Part shown: piece by piece, positions 1 through 8,692 of the stretch
How the letters are laid out: each line of letters begins with the position of its first letter
How positions within the stretch are numbered: position 1 is the first letter of the stretch
NCBI GenBank assembly: GCA_052118425.1
Contig: JBQKHF010000008.1
DNA length: 64,000 bases
Source: Roseburia_C sp900315735
Lineage (GTDB): Bacteria; Bacillota; Clostridia; Lachnospirales; Lachnospiraceae
Strand: one strand, 5' to 3'
Translations under genes and position numbers: made by a program
The notes under the pieces: generated by a model
The model's input: the letters and a program-made list of their open reading frames with translations, nothing else
What the model was told of the DNA's origin: nothing
The model's database searches: none

Positions 1-1
1 G

Positions 2-742
2 ATTTATGGAAGCGAGCAGCGTCCGGCAGTGATGCTGGTTCACAATGTGTATTATGACAGCGGAAAGAGTGCACAGTATTATCATGCGAGAATCGGAAGA
101 CATTATGGCATTCCATGCATCAGCATGCAGAGCAGCATTTATCCGGAGGTATCTGCAGGACGGCTTCCGGCAGAAAAGATTACCGCAGATTTCCTGCATC
201 CGAATGATATGGGACATGAACTGGTAGCCGGAGTAATAACACATTTCTTAGATAAACTGATTCAGAATCCGGCGCAGGAAGAGGAAGAGGCAAGATACCG
301 GGCGCCGCTTACTTATAACAGCTATGAGAATTGCAGGCGGCTGCAGTATTTTAACAGCAAGCCGGAATTTGATGGGTTTGAGGAAGACCCGACACCGCAG
401 AAAGATATTACAGACTGCTTCCGCAATGGCTGGATGGCAGAAAAGCAGGGCGCATTTATCCGCTTTACGGTTATGGGAACCGGAATTGCAGTGCAGTACC
501 GCCGCTCCGTAGCAGGAAAAGCACCAAAGGTAAGAGCCGTTGTAGATGGAGACAGAGAGCATGCAGTTATCTTAGACGGAGCCTTCGATGAGACCTGGGG
601 AGACAAGCTGGAACTGACTACTTTAACGGAGCATATGCCTTATGGCAGCCACGAACTGGAGCTTGAAGTAATCGAGACACATCCGGATGATGCCGTGCCG
701 TTTTATCTGGCATCCGTCATTGTGGCAGGAACCGGAAAATAA
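2..742 (+). CDS. SGNH/GDSL-type esterase, C-terminal part (cut by window edge)
   Basis: The reading frame is open from base 2, so the N-terminus and the nucleophile Ser block lie outside the window. The visible part has the family's last catalytic block, DFLHPNDMGHE, with Asp at 188-190 and His at 197-199 as the D-x-x-H of an SGNH hydrolase. About 130 residues after it look like a beta-rich accessory domain, with no membrane segment. Mannose isomerase, a GH26 mannanase and a GH1 enzyme follow on the same strand. Mannan acetylesterases of family CE17 in Roseburia also join an SGNH domain to a C-terminal carbohydrate-binding-like domain, so removal of acetyl groups from mannan is a reasonable inference. 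The substrate cannot be proven here. Confidence 0.75.
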   Translation: MYGSEQRPAVMLVHNVYYDSGKSAQYYHARIGRHYGIPCISMQSSIYPEVSAGRLPAEKITADFLHPNDMGHELVAGVITHFLDKLIQNPAQEEEEARYRAPLTYNSYENCRRLQYFNSKPEFDGFEEDPTPQKDITDCFRNGWMAEKQGAFIRFTVMGTGIAVQYRRSVAGKAPKVRAVVDGDREHAVILDGAFDETWGDKLELTTLTEHMPYGSHELELEVIETHPDDAVPFYLASVIVAGTGK

Positions 743-848
743 ATGAGCCGGAAAATAAAGTGACCGGAGATAAAAATAACCAGAAGAGAAGTAACCAGAG
801 ATAAATGAACTGAGAATAAGAAACTCGAAAGAGAGAGGATGGAACATC

Positions 849-1784
849 ATGAGTAAAGAAATTATATTTTTAAATCCTGTATTTACACACAATATCTGGG
901 GCGGAACCCGTCTCAAAGACGATTTTCATTATCCGGTAGAAGGAGATGACATCGGAGAGTGCTGGGGTGTCAGCGCTCATCCAAACGGAGATGATACCAT
1001 TGCAGCCGGAACTTATAAAGGAATGAAATTATCCGAGCTTTGGGAAAAACATCCGGAGCTGTTTGGAAATACCGGACTGGACCGTTTCCCATTATTAATC
1101 AAAATCATCGATGCCAAAGCAGACTTAAGTATTCAGGTACATCCGGATGATGCTTATGCCAGGGAGCATGAAAACGGCTCTTTGGGAAAGACCGAGTGCT
1201 GGTATATCATAGACTGTAAAGAAGATTCTGCACTGGTAGTGGGACACAATGCAAAAACAAGAGAAGAGTTAAAAGATATGGTAGAGAACGGACGCTGGAA
1301 TGATTTCATCCGTGAGATTCCGGTAAAGAAAGGGGATTTCATTCAGATAGACCCTGGAACCGTACATGCCATCAAAGGTGGCATCATGATATTGGAAACC
1401 CAGCAGAACAGTGATATCACCTATCGTGTTTATGATTACGACCGTCTCAGCAACGGCGTACCACGGGAACTTCATATCAAACAGAGTCTGGAGGTGATAA
1501 CTGTGCCGGCAAAATCCGTAGAAAACAGTATTTTGCACACCCAGGCAAAACCGGATGAAGTACAGCGCCTGATAAGCTGTAACTATTATTCTGTATACCG
1601 CATTGATGTTGCAGATAAAGTAAGCTTCAAGCAGGATCATCCTTTCTTAATCATGAGTGTATTAGATGGCGAAGGAACCTTAAACGGAACTTCTCTTAAG
1701 AAGGGTGACCACCTGATTCTTCCAAATGATTATGGAATGGTAGAGCTTTCCGGCTCTATGCAGATTATCGCATCCTCCCTGTAG
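849..1784 (+). CDS. manA: Mannose-6-phosphate isomerase, class I
   Basis: Interconverts mannose-6-phosphate and fructose-6-phosphate in the cytoplasm, passing mannose into glycolysis. The 311-residue length fits the short class I (cupin) form of Firmicutes. Zinc-site motifs are visible: QVHPDD around residue 97, KTECW around 115 and GTVHAI around 173. The ATG is preceded by a GAGAGGA ribosome site. It lies between an esterase fragment and a mannanase, which fits a mannan catabolism set. A large palindromic repeat begins just after the stop. Confidence 0.93.
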   Translation: MSKEIIFLNPVFTHNIWGGTRLKDDFHYPVEGDDIGECWGVSAHPNGDDTIAAGTYKGMKLSELWEKHPELFGNTGLDRFPLLIKIIDAKADLSIQVHPDDAYAREHENGSLGKTECWYIIDCKEDSALVVGHNAKTREELKDMVENGRWNDFIREIPVKKGDFIQIDPGTVHAIKGGIMILETQQNSDITYRVYDYDRLSNGVPRELHIKQSLEVITVPAKSVENSILHTQAKPDEVQRLISCNYYSVYRIDVADKVSFKQDHPFLIMSVLDGEGTLNGTSLKKGDHLILPNDYGMVELSGSMQIIASSL

Positions 1785-1786
1785 AG

Positions 1787-2237
1787 GATAGATACTCCGG
1801 TGGCTGCAAAATATTTTTGAAAAGAAATTTGAATGAAACCTGTCTGCCGCTTTTTTCAAAATGCTTTGGCAGAATGTGTGCAATTCTTATGGGCACGGCG
1901 TTCTTTTGTTGATAAAAAGCGTCTTGCTAAGGTTTGACAAAGAGCCAGAAGCTGTGCGCCTGCCACGGATACATTTTGAATGGCGATTAGAGGCTCTTAG
2001 AAATTTGCCTATCATTGGCAACTTGGCCGCAGGGATGCGGCAAAGAGGCGGCAAGTTGAACATGGATGTGAATTTGCCGCCGGTTGCCGGAATGACCTTT
2101 TCGTACAGACAAATTTCTTAGAGCCTCTTTCGGCATGATACAGTATCCGCGACAGACGTACAGATTCTGTTTTTTGTTAAAGCCGAAGCAAGATACTTTA
2201 TCATCAGAAGTATTTTGCAGCCATCGGAAGCAGATAT
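1787..2237 (+). repeat. Giant imperfect palindrome, copy 1 (long form)
   Basis: This fills most of the manA-mannanase spacer. The outer arms pair: 1796-1820 is nearly the reverse complement of 2204-2228. Inner marks shared with the other copies are CAGAATGT at 1870, GTTTGACAAA at 1932, CGGATACAT near 1966 and its partner GTATCCGC near 2142. The apical stem is 1990-2007 with 2110-2127, and an extra two-hairpin module sits in its loop. Open frames across it follow the palindrome and look non-coding. The orientation matches the downstream mannanase gene. Confidence 0.75.
2015..2090 (+). ncRNA. Two-hairpin GGA-loop module, copy 1 (candidate CsrA-binding RNA)
   Basis: Closing stem GGCAAC (2017-2022) pairs with GTTGCC (2083-2088). 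Hairpin 1 has stem GCCGC/GCGGC around the loop AGGGAT at 2031-2036. Hairpin 2 has stem GGCGGCAA/TTGCCGCC, with C-ATGGAT-G at 2061-2068. Both loops have the form C[ANGGAN]G, the known hexaloop ligand of CsrA/RsmA. The stems differ in sequence from copies 2 and 3 but still pair. Whether it is transcribed cannot be told from sequence. Confidence 0.5.
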
Positions 2238-2420
2238 GTATCGCAGGGCGAAAGCACTGCTGCATATAGAAGAAAACTACACCAGAAAGAATCCCGGAGA
2301 AGTTCTTGCTGGTGCAGAGCATAAGAAGCGGAGGTGTAAGGAAAAGAGAGCACGAAGACAGTAACAGACAAAAGCAAAGAGAGAATGCAAAGAAAAAATT
2401 AAAGGTTGGAGAGAAAGAAT

Positions 2421-5400
2421 ATGAACAAATTGGGGAAACGCATCGCAGCAGGTGCGTTATCAGCGATTCTGGTATTTTCCGTATGTTCGGAAACCGGAAT
2501 GTTTCTGCAGCAGGAAGGCAGCCAGACTGTCCTTGCAGCAGAAGGGGATGCCATTGCATCCATCAGTGGAATCACGCCATTGTATGATGGTGCGGAAGTA
2601 ACATTTGACAGTGCCAGCGGCTGGGATGAAAAGTCAGAGACACAGCTGGCTTTAACGACTGAGCAGGCATTAAAGAAAGGTGCATCCGTCAAAATGAACT
2701 TCCTGATTCCAAAGGATAAAGCGGAGTTTAGTGGATATATCAAATTTAAGGCAGTAGCAAGACTTGGAAGCGACTGGACCTGGACAGAGTCAGACCAGAG
2801 CGGAAGCAAGACCTTAGCACTGACCAGGGATGATTTTACAGAGACAGCAGACGGAGCGTATATGTCTGCACCGGTTACATTTACATTTTCCGGAGATAAC
2901 ATTACAGAAGATAAGCTTGCAAGCTTTACCATTGTGCTGGCAGGAACGGAATGTGATTTCAGCGGAGTCACTTATGTGAAAAATGTGGAATTAATCGACG
3001 GAACAGCCACCACCGGTGGAAATGAAGAGACCCATGAGAAACTTGTCTATGAAAAGGCAGATGCAAAGGATATCGACATAGACTTCAGTTCACTTGATGC
3101 AGAGGACTGGGGCGCTACCATGCCGATGATTAGCTATGATGAAAGCATTTCTGATGTATCGGTAACTGAGAATGCCATTGTGCGTGCAAAATTCAGCATT
3201 GATGAAGAAATGTATCAGTCCCTCGTATCCGGAGCATTAAAGGTGCAGTCCGTTATGAAGACACAGGATGGCTGGGAATGGAATCAGGCAGCAAAAATGC
3301 CGGAGCTGACACAGGAGAGTGTCACTGCAGACGGTTCATCCTATAGCTTTTTGGCAGAATTTGCTTATTCCGGAGTGAAGGAAGGGGCTTTAAAAGGCAT
3401 TTACTTCCGTTTGGCAGGTGTAGGACCAAAAGGAAAAGTAACCGTTTCTGATGTAAAGGTTTCCAATGTGGAAAAAGGGGAAGCACCTCTTCCGGAAGCA
3501 GATCCTACAGTAGTAGACGATTTTGAAAGTGCACAGTTAGGAACAGATGGCGGCTGGGAACAGGAAAGCGGCTGGCAGCATACAAACGGACTGACCCGCA
3601 AAGTTGTTTCCTATGCAGGAAGCCAGATGTTAGAGCTGGGACTGGATTATACCGGATGTGGCGGATATACCTGGAGTGAAGCAAAGATAAAGAAGAACTT
3701 TGCAGAAGGAATTGATGTATCTGCATACAACAGACTTACCTTTACCCTGATTGCCCCAAAAGAATTTAGTGGATTTAAGACCAAGGTATTTGGTAAAAAC
3801 AGTGATTCAGAAGAAGTAATCATTGAAAAAGAAGGTGTGGTTGAGACAACAGATTTAGGCGATGGAATGGTAAAAGCAGACGTAACCGTAAGCTTTTCTC
3901 CAAATGCAGAGAAATTAACAGATCTTACCATTGGAATTGTTGGTGTCAGCACAACCTTTGTGGGAAATGTATATCTTGACGATATCAGACTTTCCCAGTA
4001 TAATGCGGCAGCAGATTTTGTGGATATCACTTCTGTTCCACAGGCAGGAACGGTAGCAGATACCAGTAAAATGCCGGCAACAGTAACACTTTCTGATGCC
4101 AATGCAACAACAGAAACAAAAGCATTGTACGCATATCTTACCGGACTTTCTGAGTCTGATGAGGTACTGTTTGGACATCAGAATGATACCCATAAGCATG
4201 TAACAGGAAGAAGTGGCGTTTATTCCGATACCAAGGACGTAACCGGAAGTATCAGTGGTATCGTTGGAATCGACTCCCTTTCCTTAACAGGAGCAGAACT
4301 TGGCATGGATAATGTGGATGATGCCATTGCAGAAACTGTAAAAATCAGTAAAGAAGCAGCGGCAGAAGGAGCAATCCTTACCCTTTCTACCCATATGCCA
4401 AATATGAGCGACAGCAAGATTAAAGCAACACCGGATGCAAGCAGACCATATGATTTTTCTGCCTGTGATTTCTCAGAATCCAAGAACTTAAGCAACAACT
4501 GTTCCAAAGAGGTTCTTCCGGGTGGAAAATACAATGCACAGTTCTGTGCATATCTTGATATTTTAGCAGATTATGCCAACGGACTGGGCGATATCCCGGT
4601 ATTATTCCGTCCGTTCCATGAGAACACCGGAGGATGGTTCTGGTGGGGCTCTGCAACAACAGACATTGAGACTTACAATGCACTGTTCCGTTATGCCCAT
4701 GATTACCTGACTGAAGAAAAAGGTGTACATAACTTTATTTACGTTTATTCTCCGGGCGGACCAATTGAGACAGAGTCAGCTTATGAGAAGAGATATCCGG
4801 GAGATGAGTATGTGGATATCGTAGCATTTGATTACTATGATGATTACAATACTTATCCTGCAACTTATTCTGATGATTTCATGAAAGGTCTTGCAAAGAC
4901 CTGTCAGGTGGTAAAGAGCTTTGGTGACAAACATGGCAAGATTGCTGCAATTTCCGAGACCGGTGTCCGGGTGCAGAAGGCAGATGGTTCTGACAATGAA
5001 GGTATTCTGGTAAAAGATAACCCAATCAAGGGACAGAACTGGTACTCAAAAGTAAATGCTATTGCCAAAGAAAATGGCATGCCATATTTCTTAGTATGGG
5101 CAAACTTCTCAGATACGAACTTCTATGTTCCGTATAAATACAATGATACCAAGGGACAGGAGTTAATCAATGAATTTATTGACTTCTATAATGAGAGTTC
5201 CACCATATTTGCAAATGGAACCAATTTCTATGGAAATGTAGACAACAGTGCAGTAACCAATGGCAACACCAATCAGAATCCGGGCGGATATTTCACCAAT
5301 GTATTTTCAAAAGATGCACTGGTAGGAGCCAAGAGCCTGTATGCTTATGTAAAGAATGCAAATAAAGTACAGTTCATTCTGGCAAACGGCGAGAACAAAG

Positions 5401-6473
5401 TAACTTTAGATGCAGCAGTAACAGGAAAGAATGAGAGCAGCAAAGCAGCAAAAGGTAATATTTATCTTGCAGCAAACAGCGGCGTGAAGGCTTATAAAGC
5501 AGATGTTACAGAAGAAGATTTGGCAGCACTTGGAAAGACAGATGTAGGAACGATTACTTTAGTGGCAGATGGAAAAACATTATCCACTCTTTCCTTTGTC
5601 AGCTTTGGACAGGAAAAGGCAACTTTGCCGGCAAATGTAATTGAGAACTTTGAACTCTATTACGGAGACGATGATTACCTCAATGGAACCTTTACCGAGA
5701 ACTCAGCTGCAGGCTGTAGTTCTGCTTTCCGCCTGACAGATGAAAAGTCCGGTGGTACTTATGGAGGAGCCTTTGACTATACGTTAAAATCCAGTGGACC
5801 TGAGGTATGGACCGGAAGACAGAAAGGACTTTCTGTCAATGACTACAGTGCTTACAATGCACTTACCATGTGGGTAAAACCGGATGGCAAGGGACAGAAG
5901 TTAGTCATCCAGTTAGTATCAAACGGCGAAGATTTTGAAGCACATCTGACTGATTTTGTGGCAACATCCGATGCAAAATATGTCACCATTCCTTTTGATA
6001 AATTAAAGGGAAAAAATGGTGGAACCTTTGACCCGTCTAATGTGACAAAATTTGCCGTATGGTGCAACAGCGTGGACTATGTCAATGGAGTAGATTTAAA
6101 CTCTACCATCGTATTTGATGACATCCAGTGCATTAAGCTTACCGATAAGGAATTAGAGGAAGCAAAGAGCAATCCGTACTATGACAAGGGATATATTGTA
6201 ACAGATACTTCCTATGTCAAAGAAACTCCATCCGGTAATGGAGATAACGGACAGAATCCGGGTAATGGAAATGGTTCAGGAGCAGTTACAACACCAACTG
6301 CAACACCAATCACCACAGCACCGGCAGCAGACAACACTGCAGCAGCAAAAACCAAGACCGGAGATACCACACCAATCGTATTATGGAGCATTGTTGCGGT
6401 AATATCTGGAAGTGTAGCAGTGGTACTCATAAGACGCAAAAAACTTCCATTTTCCAATCGGAAAATAAAATAA
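2421..6473 (+). CDS. Secreted, cell-surface GH26 beta-mannanase with carbohydrate-binding regions
   Basis: Hydrolyses internal beta-1,4-mannosidic bonds outside the cell. ATG 2421 is chosen over an upstream TTG because GGAGAG lies just before it. Residues 1-40 form a signal peptide ending near VLAAEG. About 540 residues of beta-sandwich-like domains precede the catalytic domain, resembling the CBM arrangement of large clostridial mannanases. The GH26 domain covers about residues 560-920, with acid/base Glu734 (FRPFHEN) and nucleophile Glu846 (ISETG). A further beta-rich domain, a Thr/Pro/Ala-rich linker and KTGD plus a hydrophobic segment and RRKK tail follow, as in a wall-sorting signal though without a clean LPxTG. 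At 1350 residues it is far longer than a lone GH26 domain (about 350). Confidence 0.9.
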   Translation: MNKLGKRIAAGALSAILVFSVCSETGMFLQQEGSQTVLAAEGDAIASISGITPLYDGAEVTFDSASGWDEKSETQLALTTEQALKKGASVKMNFLIPKDKAEFSGYIKFKAVARLGSDWTWTESDQSGSKTLALTRDDFTETADGAYMSAPVTFTFSGDNITEDKLASFTIVLAGTECDFSGVTYVKNVELIDGTATTGGNEETHEKLVYEKADAKDIDIDFSSLDAEDWGATMPMISYDESISDVSVTENAIVRAKFSIDEEMYQSLVSGALKVQSVMKTQDGWEWNQAAKMPELTQESVTADGSSYSFLAEFAYSGVKEGALKGIYFRLAGVGPKGKVTVSDVKVSNVEKGEAPLPEADPTVVDDFESAQLGTDGGWEQESGWQHTNGLTRKVVSYAGSQMLELGLDYTGCGGYTWSEAKIKKNFAEGIDVSAYNRLTFTLIAPKEFSGFKTKVFGKNSDSEEVIIEKEGVVETTDLGDGMVKADVTVSFSPNAEKLTDLTIGIVGVSTTFVGNVYLDDIRLSQYNAAADFVDITSVPQAGTVADTSKMPATVTLSDANATTETKALYAYLTGLSESDEVLFGHQNDTHKHVTGRSGVYSDTKDVTGSISGIVGIDSLSLTGAELGMDNVDDAIAETVKISKEAAAEGAILTLSTHMPNMSDSKIKATPDASRPYDFSACDFSESKNLSNNCSKEVLPGGKYNAQFCAYLDILADYANGLGDIPVLFRPFHENTGGWFWWGSATTDIETYNALFRYAHDYLTEEKGVHNFIYVYSPGGPIETESAYEKRYPGDEYVDIVAFDYYDDYNTYPATYSDDFMKGLAKTCQVVKSFGDKHGKIAAISETGVRVQKADGSDNEGILVKDNPIKGQNWYSKVNAIAKENGMPYFLVWANFSDTNFYVPYKYNDTKGQELINEFIDFYNESSTIFANGTNFYGNVDNSAVTNGNTNQNPGGYFTNVFSKDALVGAKSLYAYVKNANKVQFILANGENKVTLDAAVTGKNESSKAAKGNIYLAANSGVKAYKADVTEEDLAALGKTDVGTITLVADGKTLSTLSFVSFGQEKATLPANVIENFELYYGDDDYLNGTFTENSAAGCSSAFRLTDEKSGGTYGGAFDYTLKSSGPEVWTGRQKGLSVNDYSAYNALTMWVKPDGKGQKLVIQLVSNGEDFEAHLTDFVATSDAKYVTIPFDKLKGKNGGTFDPSNVTKFAVWCNSVDYVNGVDLNSTIVFDDIQCIKLTDKELEEAKSNPYYDKGYIVTDTSYVKETPSGNGDNGQNPGNGNGSGAVTTPTATPITTAPAADNTAAAKTKTGDTTPIVLWSIVAVISGSVAVVLIRRKKLPFSNRKIK

Positions 6474-6509
6474 AAAATAGAAAAATAGATTTCTACCATT
6501 TTTAATGTA

Positions 6510-6553
6510 AAACACTCTATCCCGAAACAGGTGTTTCGTGGTAGAGTGTTTTT
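6510..6553 (+). terminator. Rho-independent terminator after the mannanase gene
   Basis: AACACTCTATC and CGAAA pair with TTTCG and GGTAGAGTGTT, followed by a T run. It ends the mannanase transcript just before palindrome copy 2, so GH1 probably has its own promoter or depends on read-through. Confidence 0.85.
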
Positions 6554-6571
6554 ATAACGAAAACGATTGAG

Positions 6572-6887
6572 AGAATGCTTCTGCAATTGTGAAAGATGAT
6601 ATATTTTTCAGATTGGAATATATCTGGGCGGTTCGTCGAAGTACGGATGCATTTTTAAGGGCTGCTAAGGGCACTTGGAATTTTGTCCGGCATCTGGCAA
6701 CGCTGGCACAGGGAAGTGCCAGCGAGGCACATATGAACATGGATGTGAATTTGTGCCGGTTGCCGGAAAAAAATAATAGTCAAAATTCTTAGTGCCCCCT
6801 GCAGTCCTTATGTCGCATCCGCACTCGACGAACCACACAGATATTGCATAAAAAATAAACATCATTTTTCACAATTGCAGAAGAATC
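6572..6887 (+). repeat. Giant imperfect palindrome, copy 2 (long form)
   Basis: This fills the mannanase-GH1 spacer. Outer arms 6578-6602 and 6860-6884 are inverted repeats of about 25 bp (TTCTGCAATTGTGAAA core) with few mismatches. Inside, GGTTCGTCGA pairs with TCGACGAACC and CGGATGC with GCATCCG. The apical stem 6669-6685 pairs with 6781-6797, and the GGA-loop module sits in its loop. It is co-oriented with the GH1 gene that starts 31 bases after its end. Confidence 0.75.
6694..6766 (+). ncRNA. Two-hairpin GGA-loop module, copy 2 (candidate CsrA-binding RNA)
   Basis: Closing stem GGCAAC (6696-6701) pairs with GTTGCC (6759-6764). Hairpin 1: GCTGGCAC / GTGCCAGC, 8 bp, with loop AGGGAA at 6710-6715. 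Hairpin 2: GGCACA / TGTGCC, with C-ATGGAT-G at 6738-6745. Relative to copy 3, stem changes are compensated (GGCAC/GTGCC against GACAC/GTGTC). It lies in the probable leader region of the GH1 gene. Confidence 0.5.
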
Positions 6888-6917
6888 ATACAAGAAATAG
6901 TTTCAGGAGGAAAATAA

Positions 6918-8513
6918 ATGTTTCGAAAAGACTTTGTATGGGGTGTTGCCAGCAGTGCCTATCAGGTAGAAGGAAGAGATAAAAACGACGGAGCAGGAAC
7001 CTGTATCTGGGATACCTTTACCGAAGAGGGAAGAACCTTCGAACATCATAATGCCTATGTCAGTGCAGATGACATGCATCGTTATAAAGAGGACTATGCA
7101 CTGATGAGAGAACTTGGAGTGAAGGCATACCGTTTCTCTGTAAGCTGGGCAAGACTGATGCCGGAGGGAACCGGAAGAGTCAATGAAAAAGCGGTGGCAC
7201 TCTATCGTGATATGATTCTTGAAATGAAGAAAAACGGCATTGAGCCATATATGACACTTTATCACTGGGAACTTCCGCAGGCATTGGAGGATAAAGGCGG
7301 CTGGCTCAATGAAGATATCATAGACTGGTTTGCGGAATACGCAAAAGTAGTAGCAGAGAATTTTACCGACATCTGCGACAAGATTTTTACCTTAAATGAG
7401 CCACAGTGTTTTATCGGACTGGGATATTATCGTGGTATTCATGCACCGGGAAAGAAAGTGACACCAAAGGAAAGCTTCCAGATTGCCCATAATGCACTGC
7501 GGGCACACGGTAAAGCAGTCATTACTCTGCGGAAATACGCAAAGCAGCCGATTCAGATTGGCTATGCACCAACCAGCGGAGTGGCATATCCGGCAAGTAA
7601 TTCCCCGGAAGATATTGAAGCTGCAAAGAAGGTATATTTTGGCTTTTATAATGATGTCGACAACTGGACCTGGAATGTATCCTGGTATTCCGACCCGGTT
7701 ATTTTAGGACATTATCCAAAGGAAGGTCTTGAAAAATACAAGGAGTATCTGCCGGAAATCACGAAAGAAGATATGGAGCTGATTCATCAGCCGATTGATT
7801 TTTACGGACAGAATATTTATAACGGATATCCGGTTCGTGCAGGAGCAGATGGAGAACCGGAATTTGCAGACCGCCCGGCAGGATTTCCAAAGACTGCCGC
7901 AGAGTGGCCGGTGACACCGGAATGTCTCTACTGGGCAGGAAAGTTCCTCTACGAACGTTATCAGTTGCCAATTTATATTACAGAAAATGGAATGTCCTGC
8001 CATGATAATGTGGAAGCAGATGGCAGCGTGCATGATGCCAACCGTATCCAGTTCTTAGATGAGTACCTTGGCAATCTGCAGAAGGCGGCAGACGAAGGAG
8101 TAGATATTGCAGGTTATTTCTTGTGGACTTTTTTGGATAACTTCGAATGGCATGAGGGATATTCCGAACGATTTGGAATCATTTATGTGGATTATGCAAC
8201 CCAGCAGCGTTATGTAAAGGATTCTGCATTCTGGTATAAGAAAGTCATGGAAAGCAATGGAGCAGCGTTATCCTGCAACCAGCCGGATAGAAAAATCCGG
8301 ATAGAGCGTGGCGCGGTAGAAGTGACCGGCGCAAGATTTAAGGTAGAGCAGGAAATGGATTTGCTGCTTTCAGACGGTACAGATGTCATTTATGTGGCAT
8401 CCGGCAGCGGTTTAATCGGCAGCATCTGGGTAGATGCAGGAGACAGACTTACAATACCGGAAGGAATCCATAAAATGCATTGCAGCGGAAATATGACACT
8501 GGTGCAGGCATAA
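6918..8513 (+). CDS. GH1 family beta-glucosidase
   Basis: Retaining beta-glycosidase acting on beta-linked gluco-oligosaccharides, or manno-oligosaccharides given the context. The (beta/alpha)8 domain covers residues 1-445, with acid/base Glu161 in TLNEP and nucleophile Glu356 in TENG. The aglycone-site segment WHEGYSERFG is the type found in beta-glucosidases rather than 6-phospho-glucosidases. There is no signal peptide, so it is cytoplasmic. About 75 extra C-terminal residues form a small beta-rich tail beyond the usual GH1 length. ATG 6918 has AGGAGG about 7 bases upstream. It probably finishes the breakdown of glucomannan fragments. Confidence 0.92.
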   Translation: MFRKDFVWGVASSAYQVEGRDKNDGAGTCIWDTFTEEGRTFEHHNAYVSADDMHRYKEDYALMRELGVKAYRFSVSWARLMPEGTGRVNEKAVALYRDMILEMKKNGIEPYMTLYHWELPQALEDKGGWLNEDIIDWFAEYAKVVAENFTDICDKIFTLNEPQCFIGLGYYRGIHAPGKKVTPKESFQIAHNALRAHGKAVITLRKYAKQPIQIGYAPTSGVAYPASNSPEDIEAAKKVYFGFYNDVDNWTWNVSWYSDPVILGHYPKEGLEKYKEYLPEITKEDMELIHQPIDFYGQNIYNGYPVRAGADGEPEFADRPAGFPKTAAEWPVTPECLYWAGKFLYERYQLPIYITENGMSCHDNVEADGSVHDANRIQFLDEYLGNLQKAADEGVDIAGYFLWTFLDNFEWHEGYSERFGIIYVDYATQQRYVKDSAFWYKKVMESNGAALSCNQPDRKIRIERGAVEVTGARFKVEQEMDLLLSDGTDVIYVASGSGLIGSIWVDAGDRLTIPEGIHKMHCSGNMTLVQA

Positions 8514-8568
8514 AATAATATTTTACAGAGAGTTATTTTTCAAGAGGAAAGAGTTTACTGGAAGAAAT

Positions 8569-8620
8569 AAAAAGTTTCTTTTATTCCGATGAGTAATCAG
8601 ATGGATAGAAGAAACTTTTT
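8569..8620 (+). terminator. Rho-independent terminator after GH1
   Basis: AAAGTTTCTT (about 8571-8580) pairs with AAGAAACTTT, followed by TTT, with a loop of about 28 bases. It separates the sugar genes from the two-component system. Confidence 0.7.
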
Positions 8621-8629
8621 TGTATGCAG

Positions 8630-8652
8630 ATACATTTTAGATACAAATGTAT
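8630..8652 (+). promoter_or_regulatory. Inverted repeat upstream of the response regulator, possible operator
   Basis: ATACATTT and AAATGTAT form a perfect 8-bp inverted repeat with a 7-base spacer, about 40 bases before the response regulator start. A TATGAT/GATAAAAT-like -10 overlaps its right end. Autoregulation by the regulator is a guess from position. Confidence 0.4.
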
Positions 8653-8692
8653 GATAAAATAAGCATCAAAGAGTAGCAAAAGGAGCGGCAGA

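Noticed and set aside
1861..2121. Open frames across palindrome copy 1 on both strands
   Set aside because: They follow the inverted repeat, lack ribosome sites and match nothing I recognise.
2176..2364. Plus-strand frame before the mannanase that could be a gene remnant
   Set aside because: Its first part lies in the palindrome arm, and no family is recognisable; the rest is too short to support.
6555..6580. Possible catabolite (CcpA/cre-like) site upstream of GH1
   Set aside because: AACGAAAACGATTGAG matches the cre consensus only in part.
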